20,705 nucleotides of DNA from Thermoplasmata archaeon (GTDB lineage: Archaea > Thermoplasmatota > E2 > DHVEG-1). The notes under the pieces are model-generated. The model was not told the origin of the DNA, made no database searches, and was given only the letters and a program-made list of their open reading frames with translations. The stretch is taken from the NCBI GenBank assembly GCA_003649715.1, contig QMSS01000008.1, positions 1 through 20,705 on the forward strand. Direction: 5' to 3'. Positions 15,158 to 20,705 of this stretch are shown here, piece by piece. Numbering within the stretch: position 1 is the first letter of the stretch; every line of letters starts with the position of its first letter. A program made the position numbers and the translations under genes.

Positions 15158-16261
15158 ATGTCGGTTAACAAATTCTCTTTAACGGATAAAGAAAAACTTA
15201 CATTTTATGGTTTGGCAAGGTATCCTTATTTGAATGATAAAATGCTTTCTGAAAAACTAGGTTTAAAACATTCAACAGTTACATCAATTCGCCGTAGACT
15301 CCGCAAGTCTAATCATTTTAGAAAGTTGCTTATTCCTAGTCTTGAAAAGATGGGTTGTAGGATGCTTGTGGTTATTTATACTAATTTTAGCCCTCTAGTT
15401 CCTTTGAGGGAGAGGGTTGAAATTACTGAGAAAACTATTGAGGTTTTTGAGGAAATCTTTTTTTCTGTTGGTGAGGAGGATAAAGGTTTTTCTTTAAGTA
15501 TTTCTACTGACTATGCTACTATTGGTCATATTAATGATGTTAGAACACAGATTTTTGGTGGCCGTGGTTTTTTAGAGGATGAGTATCCTCATATGGTGGT
15601 TTTTCCTTTTGAGATCAGCAGAATTTATCGTTTTTTTGATTTTTCTCCTCTGTTAAGGAAAAGTTTTCAGTTGGAGTTAGAGGAGTATGGTATTGAGGGG
15701 AGGAATTTTGGTTTTGATTTCAGTCAGAGAGGCTATGTTGCTTTTTCTGATACTGAGAAAAATGTTTTTTGTATGATGGTAAGCTATCCTGAGATGTCGG
15801 ATAGTAGGATTGCCATGGAGTTAGGTGTTTCAAGGCATACTGTTTCTCGTTTGAGGAAAAAATTCAGAGAAGAAAACTTGGTTAAAACAATTGTGGTTCC
15901 TAATTTGAATAAATTAGGTTTTGAGATTCTAGGTTTTTATCATTTTAAGTTTGATCCGCGTAGTCCCCCAAGCATGGAGAATGACGAGACAGCAATGTTG
16001 TTGACTGATTCAACTGTTTTTCTGGCTTGCCGCATGTTTGAGGCTGTTATGATCTCTGTTTATTCTGATTATGATAGTTATAAGAGCGATCGAACTAGAA
16101 TTCTACAAGTATTGAAGGAGAATAGATGGATGGTTAAAGAACCAGTGATTCTTACCTATGGGTTGAACACAATGGTTTTTATCAAGGACTTCAAATTTGC
16201 TCCGATTACGAGGAAGATTGTCGGCTGTGATTTTTGGGTTAAAAAGCTCTTAAATATATGA
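15158..16261 (+). CDS. Tandem-repeat winged-HTH transcriptional regulator (Lrp/AsnC-like architecture)
   Basis: This is a likely DNA-binding regulator made of two copies of the same unit. Numbered from ATG 15158, copy 1 has a winged HTH near 7-55 (DKMLSEKLGLKHSTVTSIRR) and an alpha/beta sensor-like region to about 165. Copy 2 has a second HTH near 196-245 (SRIAMELGVSRHTVSRLRKK) and a second sensor-like region ending near 355. Both copies share the pattern HTH, then K..[IV]VP.L.K.G, then a hydrophobic strand. Fusing two units may fix a dimer-like arrangement in one chain. It lies between the divergent array and sucCD, so both are candidate targets. The frame is also open from ATG 15131, but the TATA position argues against that start. 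The ligand is unknown. Confidence 0.8.
   Translation: MSVNKFSLTDKEKLTFYGLARYPYLNDKMLSEKLGLKHSTVTSIRRRLRKSNHFRKLLIPSLEKMGCRMLVVIYTNFSPLVPLRERVEITEKTIEVFEEIFFSVGEEDKGFSLSISTDYATIGHINDVRTQIFGGRGFLEDEYPHMVVFPFEISRIYRFFDFSPLLRKSFQLELEEYGIEGRNFGFDFSQRGYVAFSDTEKNVFCMMVSYPEMSDSRIAMELGVSRHTVSRLRKKFREENLVKTIVVPNLNKLGFEILGFYHFKFDPRSPPSMENDETAMLLTDSTVFLACRMFEAVMISVYSDYDSYKSDRTRILQVLKENRWMVKEPVILTYGLNTMVFIKDFKFAPITRKIVGCDFWVKKLLNI
16250..16258 (+). promoter_or_regulatory. sucC TATA box (leaderless mRNA likely)
   Basis: TTAAATATA lies at the extreme 3' end of the upstream regulator gene, just before its stop. Its centre is about 26 bases before the sucC ATG at 16280, so transcription would begin at or next to the ATG. 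No Shine-Dalgarno site precedes sucC, which agrees with a leaderless transcript. Confidence 0.6.
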
Positions 16262-16274
16262 ACTTTTATTCATA
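16257..16274. promoter_or_regulatory. Inverted repeat in the sucC promoter, candidate operator
   Basis: TATGAA (16257-16262) and TTCATA (16269-16274) form perfect 6-base arms with a 6-base spacer. They lie between the TATA box and the sucC start, where a bound repressor would block initiation. Short palindromes are common in A+T-rich DNA, so this is only a candidate. Confidence 0.35.
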
Positions 16275-16279
16275 GAAAC

Positions 16280-17386
16280 ATGAAGCTTTTTGAGTATCAG
16301 GGGAAGGAGTTGTTTCAGAAATATGATATACCTGTTCCCAAGGGTAAACTATTGACTTCTAAGGAGGATGTATCAGGTTTGGTTTTTCCTATGGTTTTGA
16401 AAGCGCAGGTTCCGATTGGTGGACGTGGAAAAGCCGGTGGTATAAGAATCGCTGGGAACACAGATGAGGCAAAAAAGATAATGTCGGATTTATTCGGTAT
16501 GAATCTTAAGGGTTTTATTGTGAATAAGATTTTGGCAGAGCAAAGGGTCGAGGTTGAAAGAGAAATATATCTAAGTTTTTCTTTGGATCGCTCTCGTAGG
16601 ATGTCTCTTTTAATGGCAAGTGGTGAGGGTGGTGTTGATATTGAGAGTGTCTCAGATGACCTTATTTTTAGGGAATGGATAAATCCATTGATTGGTATTC
16701 AGTCTTTTAACGTACGTAGAATAGTGTCAAAGCTTAGGCTTAGTGATGAGGAGGGCAAAAAAGTTTCTAGGATTATTTATCAGATGTATAGACTGTTTAG
16801 GGAGTATGACTGCGAGCTTGTGGAGATAAACCCTCTTGTTATCACACCCAAAGGTGAGGTAGTTGCCTTAGATTCTAAGATTATTATCAATGATGATGCA
16901 TTGTATAGGCATGAGGACATTGTAATGGAGGACATGGGTCTTACTGCTCTAGAGAAGGAGGCTAGGAGGCGGGGAATATCTTTTATACAGTTGGATGGAG
17001 ACATTGGTGTTATTGCAAATGGTGCTGGGTTAACAATGGCTACTCTTGATGCTCTCAAGTATTTTAAGGGAAAACCGGGTGTATTTCTGGATTTGGGTGG
17101 TACTGATGATCCTGAAAAAGTTAAACAGGCCTTTGAGTTGATGAAAAAAGCAAAACCAAAGGTCATTTTGCTTAATTTGTTTGGTGGTATCACAAAATGT
17201 GATACAGTTGCACGTGGTGTAAAGGCTGTTATAACCAAGCAAGGTATTGAATGCCCAGTTGTTACAAGAATCAAGGGTATGAATGAAGATATAGCCAAGG
17301 ATATTTTAAAGGACGCAGGTCTTATAACCACTACTAGTTTGCAGGATGCTGCTAGGAGATCCTGTGAAACAGCTGCGGGTAGGTGA
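16280..17386 (+). CDS. sucC: Succinyl-CoA synthetase beta subunit (ADP-forming)
   Basis: This ATP-grasp subunit, with SucD, interconverts succinyl-CoA + ADP + Pi and succinate + CoA + ATP. The N-terminal MKLFEYQGKELF is diagnostic. Nucleotide-binding residues lie in the AQVPIGGRGKAGG region (42-54), and the Mg-binding region has VEINPLV (181-187) with D198. The C-terminal CoA-ligase-like domain includes DLGGTDDPEKV and NLFGGITKCD. The length of 368 residues is slightly short but normal for the family. It is preceded by a leaderless-type promoter and followed 8 nt later by sucD. It connects the Kor product succinyl-CoA with succinate from the Frd enzyme encoded across the divergent region. Confidence 0.95.
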   Translation: MKLFEYQGKELFQKYDIPVPKGKLLTSKEDVSGLVFPMVLKAQVPIGGRGKAGGIRIAGNTDEAKKIMSDLFGMNLKGFIVNKILAEQRVEVEREIYLSFSLDRSRRMSLLMASGEGGVDIESVSDDLIFREWINPLIGIQSFNVRRIVSKLRLSDEEGKKVSRIIYQMYRLFREYDCELVEINPLVITPKGEVVALDSKIIINDDALYRHEDIVMEDMGLTALEKEARRRGISFIQLDGDIGVIANGAGLTMATLDALKYFKGKPGVFLDLGGTDDPEKVKQAFELMKKAKPKVILLNLFGGITKCDTVARGVKAVITKQGIECPVVTRIKGMNEDIAKDILKDAGLITTTSLQDAARRSCETAAGR

Positions 17387-17394
17387 TATGATAT

Positions 17395-18261
17395 ATGTCT
17401 ATATTTGTAGATGAAAAAACAACTGTGTTGGTTCAAGGTGCCACTGGTCATCAAGGTCGTTTTCATATACAACAGATGTTAAACTTTGGTACAAAGGTGG
17501 TAGCAGGGGTAACCCCTGGCAAAGGAGGTGAAGAGGTACATGGCGTTCCAGTTTTTGATACGGTGATAGATGCAGTAAATGAGACCAATGCAGACACATC
17601 ATTGGTTCTAGTCCCTGCGCGTTTCGCTAAAGATGCGGTGTTTGAGGCTCTTGATGCCGATATAAAAACCATAGTCGTGATAACTGAGCATATCCCATTT
17701 CATGATGCAATGGAGTTTGTACATTATGCTAAGTACAAAGATGCTATCTTGATTGGTCCCAACTGTCCAGGTATAGCAAGCCCTGGTAAAACCAAAGTTG
17801 GTATACTGCCTAATGGCATATTTTTAGAGGGATATGTTGGTGTTGCTAGCCGCTCTGGTACTTTGACCTATGAAATCGTGAATTCTTTGAGTGAGAAAGG
17901 AATGGGTCAAAGCACATGTGTTGGGCTAGGCGGTGATCCTATAACTGGCACCACATTCATAGATGCCTTAAAAGCCTTTGAGGAGGACAAAGATACAAAG
18001 GCGATTGTCTTAGTCGGTGAGATAGGTGGAACTGCTGAGGAGGATGCCGCTGAGTATATAAAGGAGTTTGTTGAAAAACCTGTGTTTGCCTTTATAGCTG
18101 GTGTAACTGCTCCTCCAGGAAAACGTATGGGTCATGCAGGTGCTATTATTGCACGTGGGAAGGGTACTGCTAAGTCGAAGATAGAGGCGTTTAGAAAGGC
18201 AGATGTAAAACTTGCATGTTTTCCAAATGAAATAGCAGATCTCGTTGAGCAATACTGTTAG
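17395..18261 (+). CDS. sucD: Succinyl-CoA synthetase alpha subunit
   Basis: This subunit binds CoA and carries the phosphohistidine intermediate. The Rossmann CoA-binding motif GATGHQGRFH is at residues 15-24. IGPNCPGIASPGK lies near 120-132, and the active-site histidine is H247 in RMGHAGAI. The length of 288 residues is standard. GGTGAT, covering the sucC stop region at 17382-17387, gives a Shine-Dalgarno site about 7 nt before ATG 17395, so the two subunits are coupled. Confidence 0.96.
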   Translation: MSIFVDEKTTVLVQGATGHQGRFHIQQMLNFGTKVVAGVTPGKGGEEVHGVPVFDTVIDAVNETNADTSLVLVPARFAKDAVFEALDADIKTIVVITEHIPFHDAMEFVHYAKYKDAILIGPNCPGIASPGKTKVGILPNGIFLEGYVGVASRSGTLTYEIVNSLSEKGMGQSTCVGLGGDPITGTTFIDALKAFEEDKDTKAIVLVGEIGGTAEEDAAEYIKEFVEKPVFAFIAGVTAPPGKRMGHAGAIIARGKGTAKSKIEAFRKADVKLACFPNEIADLVEQYC

Positions 18262-18426
18262 AAAAAAATGGAATGGATTGTATTAAAATAAAACATCTAA
18301 ATAATGTAGATGTAGAAGATGATAAAGATTTAAAAAGCAACCCATTTTTTTCTATCAGATAATTTCTATTGGAAAATGAAGAATATTTGATAAAAAAGTT
18401 AGATGGGAGCTAATCAGGTATCTTTT
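18262..18426 (+). promoter_or_regulatory. Intergenic region between sucD and the deacetylase gene
   Basis: This A+T-rich gap contains TTTAAAAAG near 18328-18336 and ATATTTGATAAAAAAG near 18383-18398, either of which could be a TATA element for the downstream gene. A T7 run near 18345-18351 could end sucCD transcription, but no strong stem precedes it. I see no gene here. Confidence 0.35.
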
Positions 18427-19467
18427 ATGATGACAGCAATTGTTTACCATGAGGATTACAACAAATATGATTTGGGAGTTACTCATCCATTGATAGGGGA
18501 TAAACCTAGGAAAACAATGGTTTTTCTCAGGGAAAAGGGTATGCTTAGATTTTTGAAGATTTTTACACCTACGCGGGTGGATGAAAACGATCTTTTAAGG
18601 GTGCATGATAAGATGTTTGTTGATCATATCAAAGAGCTTAGTCGAAATGGCGGCATGCTTGCAGTTGATACACCTGCACCAGTTGGTATATATGATTATG
18701 CAAGGCTTGCAGCAGGTGGTACAAAGCTTGCTGGTGAGAAACTGTTTGAAGGTTTTCATTGCGCCATCAATCCTCTTGGGGGGTTCCATCATGCCGGTAG
18801 AGGATATTCCTCAGGTTTTTGTTTTTTTAATGACATAGCAATTGCTATAGAATATCTCAGGGAAAAACATGGTTTAAAGCGTTTTTTAGTGATTGATTTA
18901 GATGTGCATCATGCTAATGGTACGCAGGATATCTATTATGAGGATCCAACTGTTCTTCACATATCTTTTCATCAGGATGGTAGAACATTATATCCTGGAA
19001 CAGGTGATGTTGAGGAGATTGGCCGTGGTGATGGAGAAGGTTTTACTGTGAATCTACCTCTACCGCCATATACGAGTGGTGATGTTTATCTTATGGCCTT
19101 TGATGAGATAATTCCTCCTCTTGTAGAGGAATTTGATCCAGAGTTTATTGTTTATCAGTCGGGTGTAGATGGGCATCATTTGGATCCATTGGCTAGTTTA
19201 GGTTTAACATATCAAACATATTATCATCTTGCAGATAGAATAAAAAATTTGTCTTTTTCTACATGCAATAAGCTTCTTGTTGTTCTGGGTGGTGGATATA
19301 GTAGTATGATAAGTGTGAAATCCTATTATAATATTGTATGTGGTCTTATAGGTAGAGGTGATTACATAGAAGAAGAGGCGTATATCTCTGAGAAAAATAT
19401 GAGACAGGTTGAGGAGTTGATCCATTCATTGAAGAAGATTTTGTCTCGATATTGGAACATAATATAG
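18427..19467 (+). CDS. Histone deacetylase / acetoin-utilisation (AcuC-like) family zinc amidohydrolase
   Basis: This is a cytoplasmic zinc hydrolase of the arginase/deacetylase fold, which removes acetyl or related acyl groups from lysine or polyamines. Numbered from ATG 18427, it has the catalytic histidine pair in GGFHHAG (121-122), zinc ligands in DLDVHHANG (D159, H161) and in SGVDGHH (D248), and the active-site tyrosine in LGGGYS (291). All key residues are present, so it should be active. The frame is open from ATG 18403, but 18427 is preferred because the conserved sequence begins at MTAIVYHEDY and an AGGT lies upstream. The substrate is unknown; candidates are acetylated chromatin protein, acyl-CoA synthetase or acetylpolyamine. 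Its position after sucCD may be chance. Confidence 0.87.
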   Translation: MMTAIVYHEDYNKYDLGVTHPLIGDKPRKTMVFLREKGMLRFLKIFTPTRVDENDLLRVHDKMFVDHIKELSRNGGMLAVDTPAPVGIYDYARLAAGGTKLAGEKLFEGFHCAINPLGGFHHAGRGYSSGFCFFNDIAIAIEYLREKHGLKRFLVIDLDVHHANGTQDIYYEDPTVLHISFHQDGRTLYPGTGDVEEIGRGDGEGFTVNLPLPPYTSGDVYLMAFDEIIPPLVEEFDPEFIVYQSGVDGHHLDPLASLGLTYQTYYHLADRIKNLSFSTCNKLLVVLGGGYSSMISVKSYYNIVCGLIGRGDYIEEEAYISEKNMRQVEELIHSLKKILSRYWNII

Positions 19468-19851
19468 ATCTTTTCTTATTTCCTGGCTGGTTTCTGGATG
19501 GGAGGATTTGTAAAGTTAGGAATACTTTTTTGTAAGGAAGTTTGTTTTTAGAGCACTGATCTAAGTGTGAGCCTATCTTTATTTTTTATCCATCTTAGAC
19601 ATAGACACAATGTTTTCTTGATTTTAAAATGTTTATTCAAACAAAGCTATTTCTATATATCTGTATAAATATCTTTTTATATATTTTTTTAATACCTTCT
19701 AATTTTTGAATTAAAAAGATCACTACTCATCGGGATATCACAGTATATATGAAATTTTTATTTCGTATGTATGCTATTAAAAAATCATATAAACTATCTG
19801 TTTATATCCAATATGTCTGCTATCTTGGTGTTCTCGGAGGTGTAAAACCTA
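19468..19851. other. Noncoding region between the deacetylase and small HTH genes
   Basis: This stretch of 384 bases has no credible gene. It starts with short T-rich runs that could end transcription of the deacetylase gene, and a second T-rich tract occurs near 19670-19690. The 3' part holds the promoter, the palindrome at 19787-19807 and the Shine-Dalgarno site of the downstream regulator. No tRNA or other structured RNA was recognised. Confidence 0.5.
19787..19807. promoter_or_regulatory. Perfect palindrome over a TATA box, candidate auto-operator
   Basis: ATATAAAC (19787-19794) and GTTTATAT (19800-19807) are perfect 8-base inverted arms with a 5-base spacer. The right arm contains TTTATAT at 19801-19807, a good archaeal TATA box. 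Transcription would then start near 19830, just before the Shine-Dalgarno GGAGGTG at 19836-19842. A repressor bound here would cover the TATA box, and the HTH gene directly downstream is the natural candidate. Confidence 0.5.
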
Positions 19852-20199
19852 ATGGAGCACATAAGGTTTATAAGAAAAATTAGTCCTATAATAGGTTTGT
19901 CTAAAACAGATTTTGAGATTATTGTGTCCCTATCAGAGGGGCAAAAACTATTGGTTTCAGAGATAGCTCAACATATTAAACGTTCTAAGAGACATGTCTA
20001 TCAGCGTTTGCATTCACTCCTTGAGAAGGGATTACTAGAACGAGAATTAGAGGTGCTGAAAAACAAAAGGATTGCCTATCGTTACTATCTTCGGTCTATC
20101 AGAAGCATCGCGGAGGAAATTAGAATCTATCTTTTGAAAAAAATAGCGGAGCTAGATGATATAGTCATGGAGCAAAAAAGGGTGCCTGGCAGAGTATGA
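19852..20199 (+). CDS. Small winged-HTH transcriptional regulator (TrmB/MarR-like helix order)
   Basis: This 115-residue protein has an HTH near residues 33-60 (VSEIAQHIKRSKRHVYQRLH) followed by a wing-like LEKGLLERE...RIAYRYYL. A C-terminal helix (about 83-108) is probably for dimerisation. No separate ligand domain is present. The Shine-Dalgarno GGAGGTG lies 9 nt before ATG 19852. The stop overlaps the next start as ATGA, so it is co-transcribed with the truncated B12/radical SAM-type gene. The upstream palindrome suggests autoregulation. The exact family cannot be fixed from sequence alone. Confidence 0.75.
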   Translation: MEHIRFIRKISPIIGLSKTDFEIIVSLSEGQKLLVSEIAQHIKRSKRHVYQRLHSLLEKGLLERELEVLKNKRIAYRYYLRSIRSIAEEIRIYLLKKIAELDDIVMEQKRVPGRV

Positions 20200-20630
20200 C
20201 AAAGATTGTTCTGACTGCTGACAGTACATTGATGTCTGAGTACAACAAACACGTTTTTTTAGGCTTTGCAGCATGTGCACCAAAACTCATACCCAGCTGG
20301 ATCTACTCAAAAATCTTTTGTCCACCAGCAGAGGAGAACAGAAATGGAGGAGTCATATACGGTCATTGTGGTCAGAGAAAAATAGAAGCCGCATTGTTAA
20401 ATAATGGTTTTTGTGAAGACGACATAGCAGTTGTTCATCCAGACAGACTCAGTAGAGTTGTGGATAAAAAAACCAGGGTTCTTGGTATAACAACTCATGA
20501 TCCACTGGGACTAGGACCGGCCTCCACAACCTTCAGTGACCTTGTAAACAAGGAAACATTTACCAGCATCTTCTTTAAAAAGATAATCTCAAACCCCATT
20601 GAGACTGTCAACATAAGACTTATCCGATAA
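20196..20630 (+). pseudogene. N-terminal fragment of an archaeal B12-binding/radical SAM protein (likely truncated)
   Basis: The 144-residue product begins MTKIVLTADSTLMSEY and contains FLGFAACAPKLIPSW, YGHCGQRKIEAALL and TTHDPLGLGPASTTF. From memory this matches the N-terminal cobalamin-binding-like part of a conserved archaeal B12-binding/radical SAM family whose full members are some 500 residues. Here the frame stops at 20630, shortly after FFKKIISNP. That is about where the family would continue into a GGPG segment and then the CxxxCxxC radical SAM domain. Neither is visible in any frame before the window ends. It could be a broken gene, or a real stand-alone domain. It overlaps the upstream HTH gene by ATGA, so it is still translationally coupled. 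Confidence 0.6.
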
Positions 20631-20638
20631 AATTAAAT

Positions 20639-20671
20639 CCCTCCTACTAGGATTAACACCTAATAGGAGGG
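20639..20671 (+). promoter_or_regulatory. Hairpin that can mask a Shine-Dalgarno site
   Basis: Left arm CCCTCCTACTAGG (20639-20651) and right arm CCTAATAGGAGGG (20659-20671) pair over 13 positions with one mismatch around a 7-base loop. The right arm contains AGGAGGG, a near-perfect ribosome binding site located 6 bases before GTG 20678. The left arm is its anti-Shine-Dalgarno complement. It could also be a terminal repeat of an inserted element or an intrinsic pause site. Confidence 0.6.
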
Positions 20672-20677
20672 GATACT

Positions 20678-20705
20678 GTGTTAAAGCAAATAGTAGAATG
20701 GTTAG
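20678..20705 (+). CDS. Start of a possible gene cut by the window end
   Basis: A GTG at 20678 follows AGGAGGGG at ideal spacing and opens a frame of nine codons (MLKQIVEWL) to the end of the window. The strong ribosome binding site is the main support. The product cannot be recognised from nine residues. Confidence 0.35.

Noticed and set aside
16780..17472. Long minus-strand open frame (230 codons) opposite sucC/sucD
   Set aside because: It lies wholly antisense to a clear sucC and sucD reading frame, has no domain motif and no ribosome binding site; it is a shadow of codon bias.
1..20705. CRISPR array, tRNA/rRNA, integrase or complete insertion sequence
   Set aside because: No regularly spaced repeats, no cloverleaf or rRNA-like sequence, and no transposase or integrase motif were seen on either strand.

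Overview
The window looks like an anaerobic archaeal chromosome, A+T-rich by eye. The archaeal signs are a cytoplasmic Mvh-type [NiFe] hydrogenase with HdrABC, a four-gene archaeal-style 2-oxoacid:ferredoxin oxidoreductase, TATA-box promoters (one placed for a leaderless sucC mRNA), and archaeal regulator and B12/radical-SAM family genes. No methanogenesis marker such as mcr is visible. A Thermoplasmatota-like or other sediment euryarchaeal lineage would fit, but the lineage is an inference I cannot prove here. No rRNA, tRNA, CRISPR array or recognisable transposase was seen.

Region 1 (about 13-14765, minus strand) is one tightly packed array of 13 genes. Transcription would run from 14765 down to 13. 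The order is: fumarate reductase/succinate dehydrogenase iron-sulfur and flavoprotein subunits (frdB, frdA); korD-korA-korB-korC for 2-oxoglutarate (or another 2-oxoacid) ferredoxin oxidoreductase; a double-length hdrA; hdrC; hdrB; mvhG; mvhA; a hydrogenase maturation protease; mvhD; and a GlcD-type FAD oxidase. Most junctions are ATGA/GTGA overlaps or gaps of a few bases, so the products were probably selected to be made together.

Region 2 (14766-15157) is a divergent, very A+T-rich promoter region. Region 3 (15158-18261, plus strand) has a regulator made of two tandem HTH-plus-sensor repeats, then sucC and sucD (succinyl-CoA synthetase). Region 4 (18427-19467) is a histone-deacetylase-family amidohydrolase. 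Region 5 (19468-20705) holds a noncoding stretch with a palindrome over a TATA box, a small HTH regulator, an ORF matching only the N-terminal part of an archaeal B12-binding/radical SAM protein, a hairpin that covers a Shine-Dalgarno site, and the first codons of a possible further gene cut by the window end.

Together, FrdAB, SucCD and KorABCD cover fumarate <-> succinate <-> succinyl-CoA <-> 2-oxoglutarate. MvhADG-HdrABC offers flavin-based electron bifurcation that links H2 to ferredoxin. The locus could run reductively (fumarate as the high-potential acceptor, with reduced ferredoxin driving 2-oxoglutarate synthesis) or oxidatively (2-oxoacid oxidation giving ATP through SucCD, with ferredoxin electrons released as H2). 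The gene order does not decide the direction. The most unusual points are the fused HdrA, the lack of an HdrB-like domain in FrdB with a separate hdrB in the same array, and the FAD oxidase coupled to mvhD.
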